Shown here one piece after another: positions 1-6,462 of a DNA stretch of 18,825 nucleotides; the stretch's first letter is position 1; every line of letters starts with the position of its first letter. Under the pieces are notes generated by a model. The model was not told where the DNA came from and ran no database searches. It saw nothing but the letters and a program-made list of their open reading frames with translations. The stretch is from an uncultured Acidimicrobiaceae bacterium (lineage in GTDB: Bacteria > Actinomycetota > Acidimicrobiia > Acidimicrobiales > Ilumatobacteraceae). The stretch is from positions 1-18,825 of the forward strand of contig CAIXHI010000458.1 of NCBI GenBank assembly GCA_903919215.1, read 5' to 3'. Both the position numbers and the translations under genes were made by a program.

Positions 1-938
1 CCCATCACGAACAGCGGCAGCACCTCGCCACCGACGAAGCCGGTGCCGAGGGCAATCAGCGTGAAGACCAACTTCAGCAACGGTTCGTACCAGTGCACGT
101 GCAACCCGGCGAAGGCCTGGTTGAGCAGCGGTGTGGACAGTCCGAGGTAGTCGCGGCCGACCAACGCGGCCAAGCCGATGGTGGCGGCCGCGCCGATGAT
201 CGGTCGGGCCGGTGGCCACTTGACCCAATGGCCCATACGCGCTTTGACGAGGTGCAGCGTCCACACGAACACGCGGGCGAGCAGCCCGAACGCTGCGCCG
301 GCGAGCAGCAGTTTGAACGGCAGCGACCACGACAGCGACAACGCCGGCAGGTGGGGTCTGGCGCTCATCGAGTAGCCGAGCGCGTCGACCGTCCACTTGG
401 CGGTGAACGCCGAGACGATCGACGGCAACAGTGCCCGCCAGCGATGTTTGCGCGTCATCTGCAGAGCGAAGGCGACACCGGTGAACGGCACGGCGAACAC
501 ACCGCCCCAGCCGCCGGCGAGCGAGGCGATCACGAGGGTGCGACGGTCGACGTTCGACAGACGGCCGAGGCGTGCTGCGGTGTCAGTCGCGGAGCCGGCC
601 ATCTGCAGCGCTGCGCCTTCACGGCCGACCGATGCGCCGGCGAGGTGCCCGAGCACCGATCCGCCCCAGATCATCGGGGCCATACGGCTGGGCACACCGT
701 GGGTGAAGATGTGGCCCTGCTCGATCACGTAGGGCGTGCCACCCTTCGCGTGCCCGCCCCAGTAGTGGTACACCGCGCCCACCGCCAGGCCCACCAACGG
801 CAGCAGCCACAGCAGCCAGCCGTGGGCGACGCGGGTGCGAGTGGCCCAGTCGAGTCCCTTCAAGAAGCTGAACGAGATCGCCCCGGTGAGTGCCCCACCG
901 ATGGCTGCGAAGAGCAGCAGACGAAGTCGGGCGAGCAC
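1..938 (-). CDS. ClC-family chloride channel/transporter (3' end outside window)
   Basis: An open minus-strand frame runs from just below a TAG at 948-950 to the window edge, about 312 codons with no stop. Hydrophobic segments alternate with ClC signature loops: GREGAALQ (nt about 603-626), which in ClC proteins holds the gating glutamate and anion-coordinating backbone; GGVFAVPFTG (about 470); and GTGFVGGEVLPLF near the edge, matching the bacterial YfeO/ClC 'GGEVTPLF' loop. The family moves chloride or similar anions through the inner membrane, as channels or H+/anion antiporters. Aligned by eye to E. coli ClcA, the two consecutive glutamates after 'GILFII' (E202, E203) are Gln and Met here, so the internal proton-relay glutamate seems absent. 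GTG 938 is the only good start after the stop; no Shine-Dalgarno is visible. The gene diverges from the helicase gene with a 51-nt gap. ClC assignment is firm; channel versus exchanger and the ion are not settled. Confidence 0.85.
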   Translation of the reverse strand, partial: MLARLRLLLFAAIGGALTGAISFSFLKGLDWATRTRVAHGWLLWLLPLVGLAVGAVYHYWGGHAKGGTPYVIEQGHIFTHGVPSRMAPMIWGGSVLGHLAGASVGREGAALQMAGSATDTAARLGRLSNVDRRTLVIASLAGGWGGVFAVPFTGVAFALQMTRKHRWRALLPSIVSAFTAKWTVDALGYSMSARPHLPALSLSWSLPFKLLLAGAAFGLLARVFVWTLHLVKARMGHWVKWPPARPIIGAAATIGLAALVGRDYLGLSTPLLNQAFAGLHVHWYEPLLKLVFTLIALGTGFVGGEVLPLFVM

Positions 939-974
939 ACGGGCAGGCTAGCCAGACGCGTCGCACCCCGTCCG

Positions 975-980
975 TAGGAT
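975..980 (+). promoter_or_regulatory. -10 box for the helicase gene, near-leaderless start
   Basis: TAGGAT fits the actinobacterial TANNNT -10 consensus. Transcription would begin about 7 nt downstream, near 987, just before ATG 990. This argues against GTG 981, which directly abuts the -10 box. AGGA at 976-979 could alternatively serve as a Shine-Dalgarno 10 nt from ATG 990. No -35 element is clear. Confidence 0.5.
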
Positions 981-989
981 GTGACCACC

Positions 990-3683
990 ATGGACGAGTT
1001 GGATCTGGCATCACTGAACCCCGACCAGCTCGACGCGGTGGTGCACCGGGGCGGCCCACTGCTGGTCGTTGCCGGGGCGGGGTCGGGCAAGACCCGTGTG
1101 CTCACGCACCGCATCGCCCACCTCGTGCACGAGGGTGTGCCACCGTCGTCAATCTTGGCCATCACGTTCACCAACAAAGCCGCCAGCGAGATGAAGCACC
1201 GTGTGTCGGCGCTCGTCGGCCCGATGGTGAAAGCGATGTGGGTGTGCACGTTCCACTCGGCCTGTGTGCGCATCCTGCGCGCCCACGCCGAAGTGCTCGG
1301 CTACCCGCGCACGTTCAGCATCTACGACCAGGCCGATGCGCAGCGTCTGGCCGGCTACGTCATCCGCGATCTCGGCCTCGATGCCAAGCGCTTCCCGCCC
1401 CGCGCTGTGCACGGTCAGATCAGCCTGTGGAAGAACGAACTGACCACGCCCGATCAGGCCAGGGCTCAGGCCGACAACCCGTTCACCCGCAAACACGCCG
1501 AGGTCTACGCCGACTACCAGGCCCGGCTGTTGAAGGCCGGAGCGATGGACTTCGACGATCTGCTGATGAAGACCGTGCAGTTGTTCCGCGAACACGGTGA
1601 GGTACTGGCGCACTACCAGCAGCGCTTCAAGTACGTCCTCATCGACGAGTACCAGGACACGAACACGGCCCAGAACGAGATCGCCCTCTCCTTGTCCAAG
1701 GGCCACCAGCAGATCACCATCGTCGGCGACGGCGACCAGTGCCTGCCCCCCGGCACCATGATCTCCACGCCTGCCGGTGCAGTGCCGATCGAATCGATTG
1801 TGGTGCATGACAAGGTGGATGGCTCGTCGAATGGCGAGATGAACGAGTTGGGCGTGGTGACCCGTGTGCATCAGGGCCGCTGGTCGGGTTCCCTTGTCCG
1901 CATCACGGCGGGTGGAGTAACCCTTGTGGGCACGCCAGGGCACATGGTTCCTGCTGGTCCCGACCTCGTGGAAACTGCACTGCACGAGGTGCATCCGGGC
2001 ATGACGGTGCTGGTGCTGCAGGACGGGAACTTCGTGCAGCGGCCGGTCGATTCGGTGAGCATCGACCAGTACGACGGGCCGGTCTACGACCTCGAGGTCG
2101 ACCCCACGCACCATTACGTCGCCAACGGGATGCTGGTGCACAACAGTGTCTATGGGTGGCGCGGGGCGGATGTACGCAACATCTTGTTGTTCGAGGATGC
2201 GTTCGACGACGTCACCACGATCGTGCTCGACCAGAACTACCGCAGCACGCAGACGATCCTCGACGCGGCGAACGCGGTCATCAAGAACAACCCGGATCGC
2301 AAGGAGAAGCACCTCTGGAGCGAGAAGGGCGGCGGCGATCGCATCGTGCGCTATCACGCCGAGGACGAGGGCGACGAGGCGATGTTCGTGGCCCGCACGA
2401 TGCAGAACCTGCAGCGCGAGTCGCACGTGATGTGGAACGAGATGGCGGCGTTCTACCGCACGAACGCGCAGAGCCGAGTGCTCGAAGAGGCGTTGATTCG
2501 GATGGGCGTGCCATACAAGGTGGTCGGCGGCACGCGCTTCTACGACCGGCGCGAGGTGAAGGACGCGATGGCGTACCTGCGTGCCGTCGTCAACCCGGCC
2601 GACGAGGTCAGCGTCAAGCGTGTACTCAACGTGCCCAAGCGCGGTGTCGGCGACACCAGCGTGGCCAAGATCGATGCACTGGCCAACGCCGCCGGCAGCA
2701 CGTTCACCGAGGCGATGCGTCAGTCGCAGGAGGCGGGCCTCACAGGGAGTGCTGCGCGTGGCGTTGAGAGCTTCGTGCGCGTGCTCGATGAGATGACGTC
2801 ATTGGCGCAGCAGGAGGGCACGGGGCCAGGGGAACTCCTGCAGGCCGTGCTCGACCGCAGTGGGTACCTCGCCGAACTCGAGGCCGATGAGTCGGTGGAG
2901 GCGGCCGGCCGACTGGAGAACATCGGCGAGTTGATCGGCTCGGCGCGCGAGTTCACCCGCATCGACGAGTTCCTCGAACAGGTGGCACTGGTTGCCGACA
3001 CCGACGAACTCGATGACGACCAGAAGGTCGTGATGATGACCCTGCACAGCGCGAAGGGTCTCGAATACCCGGTGGTGTTCCTAGTGGGGATGGAGGAGGG
3101 GCTGTTCCCGAACAGCCGCTCGCTCACCGAACCCACGCAGATGGAGGAGGAACGGCGGCTCGCGTATGTGGGCATCACCCGCGCGCAACAGAAACTGTTC
3201 GTCAGCCATGCCTGGAGCCGGCAGTTGTTCGGCACCACCAACTACAGCCCGCCGTCACGGTTCCTCGATGAAATCCCGCCCGACCTCGTGGAACACAAGG
3301 GTGCCGTCGGTGGTCGTTCAGGCGGAGGTCGTGCCAGCTACCGCCAACGCGACTCATGGTCGTCGGGTTCACCGTCGCCTCCGCCCGCATCTCGGCGGTC
3401 GGTCAGCAGCTTCGACCCCGACGACGATTTCGGCTCCGAATCCCATCGCGAGCGGGTCGTCGAGGCAGCGATGAGCGCTGGCCGCCAGCCCACTCAGGCG
3501 AACTCCCAAGAGTTGGGGCTGCGAGTGGGCGACGACGTCGAACACCCGGCCTTCGGTGAGGGTGTGATCCTCGAGATCCGTGGTCAGGGCGACAAGGCCG
3601 AGGCCACGATCCGCTTCCGTGGGGTGGGGACGAAGCATTTGTCACTGGCGTGGGCACCACTCAAGCGGGTCTCAGCTGATTGA
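990..3683 (+). CDS. pcrA: UvrD/PcrA-type SF1 DNA helicase, interrupted by an intein
   Basis: ATP-dependent 3'-5' DNA helicase for nucleotide excision repair, replication restart and removal of RNA polymerase or recombinase. All SF1A motifs are readable: Walker A GAGSGKT (residues 29-35), motif Ia ITFTNKAASEM, motif II DEYQD (from D219), motif III VGDGDQ...SVYGWRGA (split by the intein), motif IV QNYRSTQ, motif V TLHSAKGLEYPVVFL, motif VI RRLAYVGITRAQ. The C-terminal about 55 residues (VGDDVEHPAFGEGVI ... FRGVGTKHLSL) look like the Tudor-like RNA-polymerase-binding domain of PcrA/UvrD, preceded by a Ser/Gly/Pro-rich linker. The precursor is 897 residues; removing the 135-residue intein leaves 762, normal for the family. 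ATG 990 is chosen over GTG 981 because of the -10 box at 975-980. The membrane protein gene follows 8 nt after the stop. Actinobacteria often call this gene uvrD1 or pcrA; the two names cannot be separated here. Confidence 0.95.
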   Translation: MDELDLASLNPDQLDAVVHRGGPLLVVAGAGSGKTRVLTHRIAHLVHEGVPPSSILAITFTNKAASEMKHRVSALVGPMVKAMWVCTFHSACVRILRAHAEVLGYPRTFSIYDQADAQRLAGYVIRDLGLDAKRFPPRAVHGQISLWKNELTTPDQARAQADNPFTRKHAEVYADYQARLLKAGAMDFDDLLMKTVQLFREHGEVLAHYQQRFKYVLIDEYQDTNTAQNEIALSLSKGHQQITIVGDGDQCLPPGTMISTPAGAVPIESIVVHDKVDGSSNGEMNELGVVTRVHQGRWSGSLVRITAGGVTLVGTPGHMVPAGPDLVETALHEVHPGMTVLVLQDGNFVQRPVDSVSIDQYDGPVYDLEVDPTHHYVANGMLVHNSVYGWRGADVRNILLFEDAFDDVTTIVLDQNYRSTQTILDAANAVIKNNPDRKEKHLWSEKGGGDRIVRYHAEDEGDEAMFVARTMQNLQRESHVMWNEMAAFYRTNAQSRVLEEALIRMGVPYKVVGGTRFYDRREVKDAMAYLRAVVNPADEVSVKRVLNVPKRGVGDTSVAKIDALANAAGSTFTEAMRQSQEAGLTGSAARGVESFVRVLDEMTSLAQQEGTGPGELLQAVLDRSGYLAELEADESVEAAGRLENIGELIGSAREFTRIDEFLEQVALVADTDELDDDQKVVMMTLHSAKGLEYPVVFLVGMEEGLFPNSRSLTEPTQMEEERRLAYVGITRAQQKLFVSHAWSRQLFGTTNYSPPSRFLDEIPPDLVEHKGAVGGRSGGGRASYRQRDSWSSGSPSPPPASRRSVSSFDPDDDFGSESHRERVVEAAMSAGRQPTQANSQELGLRVGDDVEHPAFGEGVILEIRGQGDKAEATIRFRGVGTKHLSLAWAPLKRVSAD
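1740..2144 (+). other. Mini-intein (135 aa) in helicase motif III
   Basis: The helicase frame is interrupted exactly between the Gln and Ser of motif III (GDGDQ / SVYGWRGA). The insert begins with Cys (block A, CLPPGTMISTPAG) and ends in VHN (block G), with Ser as the +1 nucleophile. Block B is GTPGHMV, with the T-x-x-H pair at intein residues 65 and 68. Block F is YDLEVDPTHHYVANG. The intein therefore keeps every class 1 splicing residue: Cys1, block B Thr and His, penultimate His, terminal Asn, Ser+1. At 135 residues it has no homing endonuclease domain and no room for one; only the Hint splicing fold remains. In intact family members the motif III Gln contacts the ATP gamma-phosphate, so the unspliced precursor should lack helicase activity (inference). 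Removing the insert restores an uninterrupted motif III. Confidence 0.95.
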
Positions 3684-3691
3684 ATGTTTTG

Positions 3692-4150
3692 ATGCCGTTC
3701 GCGTTGCGTCATCACGACCCGGAGACGCTGCAGCGCCGCCGACGGTTGAGTCGCACGTGGGCCGGAATCGTGGTGGTGTGGTCGCTGATCCGCACCGTCA
3801 TCGTGTGGGCGGCGGTCGGTGACTACGGCCTGAACCCCTGGATCTACCTGTCGCTCGACCTCACTGCGGCAGTGATCGACGCGCTCAGCACACCGCGAAT
3901 GGTGCTCAACTTCATCGATGATCACATGCGCAAGGCGATTGAGTGGGCGCTGATCTCGTTGGTCGTGTTCATCATCCCCGACCTCTACATCTTCCTCGGC
4001 ACGCGTACGTTGCCCAAGCGCATCATCCTCGTGATCTGCGCCATCATCGGGCTGACGTTGACGGTCGGGGTCTACGGCGTGACCCGCAAGATCAAGAAGG
4101 GCCGGGCGCTGCGTGCCGCCGCTCTTGCTGCCGAGGACTGCGGAACTTAG
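3692..4150 (+). CDS. Small integral membrane protein, unknown function
   Basis: A 152-residue protein I do not recognise. It has a basic N-terminus (RRRRLSR) and probably four transmembrane segments: AGIVVVWSLIRTVIVWAAV, a second around WIYLSLDLTAAVIDAL, a third around WALISLVVFIIPDLYIFL, and a fourth around IILVICAIIGLTLTVGVYG. A lysine/arginine-rich tail (TRKIKKGRALR) suggests a cytoplasmic C-terminus. It follows the helicase stop by 8 nt and is likely co-transcribed, but nothing links it to DNA repair. A TTG at 3680 overlapping the helicase stop is an alternative start; ATG 3692 is chosen as the normal codon, and neither has a clear Shine-Dalgarno. Third-position GC bias and a plausible membrane topology support it being real. 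Confidence 0.75.
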   Translation: MPFALRHHDPETLQRRRRLSRTWAGIVVVWSLIRTVIVWAAVGDYGLNPWIYLSLDLTAAVIDALSTPRMVLNFIDDHMRKAIEWALISLVVFIIPDLYIFLGTRTLPKRIILVICAIIGLTLTVGVYGVTRKIKKGRALRAAALAAEDCGT

Positions 4151-4184
4151 AACCGACCCCTTCGCGCGTGTTTGAATGGGGGCC

Positions 4185-4616
4185 ATGAAGGCAGCCATCC
4201 TGTTCGAGAGTCTCACCGGCAACACGCGCAAGGCCGCTGAACTGATCGCCACCAACCTGCAGCAGGAGGGCTGGGGCATCACCGGTGTGTGCCCCGTGCG
4301 CCGCCCGGAGATGGCAGCCATCCAGGATGCCGACATCGTCATCATCGGCACATGGGTGCACGGTCTGTTCGTCGTCGGTCAGCAGCCGTGGGGTCTGGGC
4401 GCCATCGGCCACCTGCCCGCGATCAAGGGCAAGCTGGCCGCCACGTATTGCACGTTCGCGTTGAACCCGGGTAAGACCCTCGATCGCCTCGACGCCACGG
4501 TCAGCTACCTGGGCGCGAACGTCATCGGCGGTCTCGCGCTGAACCGCGCCAAGCTGCGCGATCACACCGAAGAGTTCGCCGCCCGCCTGACGGCGAACAT
4601 CCCCAGCGCGACCTGA
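4185..4616 (+). CDS. Flavodoxin-like FMN protein
   Basis: A 143-residue single-domain protein with flavodoxin topology. Strand 1 AAILFES is followed by the FMN-phosphate loop S-L-T-G-N-T (residues 9-14), matching the family's T/S-x-T-G-x-T. A DADIVIIGTWVHG strand and loop, where the flavin ring packs, comes next, then the KLAATYCTFALNPGKTLD region. Flavodoxins are cytoplasmic one-electron carriers; the partner enzyme is not evident. ATG 4185 is preferred over in-frame ATG 4176 because the protein then begins directly at strand 1 as usual, and because a weak -10-like TTGAAT (4172-4177) lies 7 nt upstream. There is no good Shine-Dalgarno. It lies 34 nt after the membrane protein gene and may share its transcript. 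A related flavodoxin-fold NAD(P)H oxidoreductase is possible but the length favours flavodoxin. Confidence 0.88.
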   Translation: MKAAILFESLTGNTRKAAELIATNLQQEGWGITGVCPVRRPEMAAIQDADIVIIGTWVHGLFVVGQQPWGLGAIGHLPAIKGKLAATYCTFALNPGKTLDRLDATVSYLGANVIGGLALNRAKLRDHTEEFAARLTANIPSAT

Positions 4617-4731
4617 GCCGACGCCGGGCAGCTAAAATTCGGCGTGGCAGCGGGCCGGTGGCGGTGCCGGCGGGGTTAGCGGGTGATGAACCGGCGTTGG
4701 CTGAGCTCGCCTGTCTGCTCGTCAAGCGTGC

Positions 4732-5163
4732 TCGCGCAACGGTTCCTACCCGAAAACGGTGGTGATCGATGTTCGGCCGGGTGAGGTGCAGATGCCTCGC
4801 GACCGCAACTCGAGTTTCGATCCGGTCACCCGATCGTGTCTAGGCGGTGGTACTGATCGACGCGATCGTGATCAAGGTTCGTGTCAGCTGGCCCCAGGCG
4901 ACCGCGCAAACCTGTGTGGTGCACCTGGTCCGTGGAACGACAAGTACCCGGCGATGATCCGCTCCTGGGAGAACACCTGGGACGAGTTCGTTCCCTTCCT
5001 GGCATTCCCCGTCGAGCAAGCAGCAACGAAGGTGCTCTACCTGATCGCGATCCGCTGACAGAAGAACCGCGAGAACATGACCGGGCGGATCGTCGCCTGG
5101 AAGCAGATCCTCAACGCCCTCACCGTTCATTACGGTGACCGCATCGAGGCCATCAACCAATGA
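4732..5163 (+). pseudogene. IS256-family transposase relic with multiple internal deletions
   Basis: Five blocks in the order of an IS256-family (mutator-type DDE) transposase survive. Block 1 (4732-4830): SRNGSYPKTVVIDV ... VQMPRDRNSSFDPVT. Block 2 (4844-4882): AVVLIDAIVIKVR, holding the first catalytic Asp. Block 3 (4889-4933): WPQATAQTCVVHLVR. Block 4 (4933-5016): WNDKYPAMIRSWENTWDEF ... FPVE. Block 5 (5017-5163): QAATKVLYLIAIR, an in-frame TGA at 5056-5058, then QKNRENMTGR ... HYGDRIEAINQ and a final TGA. Blocks 1, 4 and 5 share a frame; 2 and 3 are shifted. About 138 of roughly 400 residues remain. The segments with the second catalytic Asp (CDGLKG region) and the catalytic Glu (TTNAIESLN region) are missing, so it cannot be active. 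Family blocks were recognised from memory; exact deletion ends need an alignment to an intact relative. Confidence 0.85.
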
Positions 5164-5174
5164 CCATCACGACC

Positions 5175-5200
5175 GTGTACACAAAGAATCTGACAGACCC
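5175..5200 (-). mobile_element. Probable right-end inverted repeat of the IS256-like element
   Basis: GTGTACACAAAGAATCTGAC followed by AGACCC lies 11 nt after the transposase relic's final stop. Position and motif (TGTACACAAA ... TGACA) resemble right termini of IS256-family elements in actinobacteria. No matching left-end copy was found in 4617-4760, so the left end appears lost. Confidence 0.55.
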
Positions 5201-5344
5201 CGTTCTGGGCCCACATTCAAGGCGAATTGCGCGATACGCGAAACCCAGGGTACACAAGAGCACTCGCCCATCCCGTGGCAGTTCAGGAGCTAATCGCCAA
5301 GTTCAGACCATGCTGGTCTCGATAAATCCATGATGATCTGGGCC
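5201..5344. other. Non-coding stretch between IS relic and promoter
   Basis: No frame with coding character was seen. The only notable item is a second GTACACAA at 5250-5257, also present inside the IS end at 5177-5184. It could be a trace of another element end or chance. Local base composition is lower in GC than the flanking core genes. Confidence 0.4.
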
Positions 5345-5374
5345 TTGCTTTCTGGCGCGTGTTCGTCGTAGACT
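5345..5374 (+). promoter_or_regulatory. Promoter for the two secreted-protein genes
   Basis: TTGCTT (5345-5350) and TAGACT (5369-5374), separated by 18 nt, form the best -35/-10 pair in the intergenic region. Transcription would start near 5381-5382, which coincides with the ATG of a nine-codon open frame (5382-5411), and about 70 nt before the first secreted-protein start. Confidence 0.55.
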
Positions 5375-5450
5375 GAGCAAAATGATGGATTCCGCTGAGG
5401 TGGGTCCGTGAGTAAAGTCTTCAGAATGCTGACCTTCCAGGAGCGCGAAA

Positions 5451-5825
5451 GTGAACAGAATTGCTAGAGCATGGTTCTGTATTCTTGCGGTCTTGGCCAT
5501 CCAGGTTGGTGTAACTGAATCCCCAGCAACGGCCTCGACTACTGCCTACGTGTACCACTACAGCGGTACCATTGCCAACTATCCGTATGCCAACAGCAGC
5601 TCCACTCCTCATGCTCACACCGGGAACGACCTATTCTCGTGCACGACCGGGTCGTGGTTCAAGGGAACGTGGCTGTGGACGTCGGGGGGATCTGGCATTC
5701 ATATCTACCAGAGTTGGGCATGTGGTGGGTATCTAAATTACGCGGCTGAGGCGGGCACCCACCCTGGGTGCACAAACTACACAGCGGGAACTGTGGAGAA
5801 TGCTGCCTGTCAAGCTCACTACTAA
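5451..5825 (+). CDS. Small secreted Cys-containing protein, unknown function
   Basis: A 124-residue protein I do not recognise. It has a Sec signal peptide (residues 1 to about 29): basic MNRIARA, hydrophobic WFCILAVLAIQVGV, and an ATA-S cleavage-like site. The mature part of about 95 residues is rich in Tyr, Trp, Gly, Ser, Thr and His and has four cysteines (FSC, WAC, PGC, AAC), compatible with two disulfides after export. GTG 5451 has a strong Shine-Dalgarno, AGGAG, about 8 nt upstream. The next gene starts 27 nt after the stop behind an almost identical ribosome-binding site, so the two probably form an operon. GC in the sampled stretch 5521-5640 is 68 of 120, below the 41 of 60 counted in sucC (9541-9600). 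With the adjacent IS relic this hints at horizontal acquisition. A small-toxin or bacteriocin-like role is possible, but no family motif supports it. Confidence 0.75.
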   Translation: MNRIARAWFCILAVLAIQVGVTESPATASTTAYVYHYSGTIANYPYANSSSTPHAHTGNDLFSCTTGSWFKGTWLWTSGGSGIHIYQSWACGGYLNYAAEAGTHPGCTNYTAGTVENAACQAHY

Positions 5826-5852
5826 CAACTACCGATGAGCGGAGCGTGGAAC

Positions 5853-6359
5853 GTGAGGAAGTTTTTGGTGAGTGCGACGACGGTTGCCATCAGTGTGGGC
5901 GTCGTCGCAGCAGTGACGCGCGCCGGTGGGGCTGAAACGCAGGCCGACCAGGTGACCGGCGTGGGTAATCCGATCTCGCCGGAGCACCATGAAATCAAGG
6001 TTGTCTATGAGTCAGATCTTGCCACCGTGGGGCTCTACAAAGCCGAAGGCCCTCAGTCGGACTGTGTCGATATCGTGTTACCTGATGGCTCTGAGGCATA
6101 CGGATGCTTCGATTCAGCAACCATCGCTGATGGACATGGATTCATCCGACTCCAGGAGACGGCCAGCGACCCGGGATTGTTGATCGGCTTGGCTGGCGGT
6201 GTCGTGGAAGGCGTCTCAGTTGATGGCGCGGATGTTCAGATGCTCGGTCCAGTCTGGGTCACGTCGATCGATCCGAATGCCAAATCCTTTGAGTTGACGT
6301 TGTCGGATGGTCGCGTCGTTACTAACGAGTTTCCGCCCCTTCCCTTGGCCGGGGGGTGA
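5853..6359 (+). CDS. Secreted protein of unknown function, partner of the preceding gene
   Basis: A 168-residue protein I do not recognise. From GTG 5853 it has a signal peptide, MRKFLVSATTVAISVGVVAA, with cleavage probably after GGAETQA or slightly earlier. The mature part looks beta-rich (KVVYESDLATVGLYKAEG, VDIVLPDGSEAYGCF, FELTLSDGRVVTNEFPP) with two cysteines 13 residues apart that could form a disulfide. GTG 5853 is preferred over ATG 5835 because GGAG at 5841-5844 sits 8 nt upstream and the signal peptide then begins canonically. The ribosome-binding region (GGAGCGTGGAACGTGAGG) closely resembles that of the preceding gene (GGAGCGCGAAAGTGAAC). Codon use is less GC-biased than in the core genes. 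An immunity or accessory role for the upstream small protein is conceivable only from the pairing. Confidence 0.75.
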   Translation: MRKFLVSATTVAISVGVVAAVTRAGGAETQADQVTGVGNPISPEHHEIKVVYESDLATVGLYKAEGPQSDCVDIVLPDGSEAYGCFDSATIADGHGFIRLQETASDPGLLIGLAGGVVEGVSVDGADVQMLGPVWVTSIDPNAKSFELTLSDGRVVTNEFPPLPLAGG

Positions 6360-6462
6360 ATCGTTGGTCTGACCCCGGAATCGCCCGTTCTCCGGTGCCT
6401 GAATCTCGGGCGCGGATGAGCGGGTCATCGTGCCAGGAGATACCCGGTTGTGTTCCGTCGCC

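Noticed and set aside
93..977. 294-codon plus-strand open frame at the left end
   Set aside because: It is the shadow of the ClC gene on the minus strand, whose signature loops are clear; the plus product is Gln/Arg/Gly-rich and low in complexity.
1149..2426. 425-codon open frame opposite the helicase gene
   Set aside because: It is the antisense shadow of a GC-rich gene; the plus strand carries all helicase motifs and the intein, while the antisense product has repetitive His/Val/Arg composition and no domain.
4759..5058. 99-codon open frame read as an intact small protein
   Set aside because: Its content is pieces of an IS256-family transposase joined out of order of function, with the rest continuing past the TGA; it is a pseudogene, not a gene.
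5177..5257. Two GTACACAA copies 73 nt apart as a target-site duplication
   Set aside because: One copy lies inside the presumed IS end rather than flanking it, and the left end of the element is missing, so duplication cannot be argued.
5303..5500. 65-codon minus-strand frame over the promoter region of the secreted pair
   Set aside because: It overlaps the promoter and the signal peptide of a better supported gene, lacks a ribosome-binding site and shows no GC third-position bias.
6380..6415. CGCCCG ... CGGGCG inverted repeat after the second secreted gene, as a terminator
   Set aside because: Only 6 bp with a loop of about 20 nt and no T-tract; chance is likely at this GC content.
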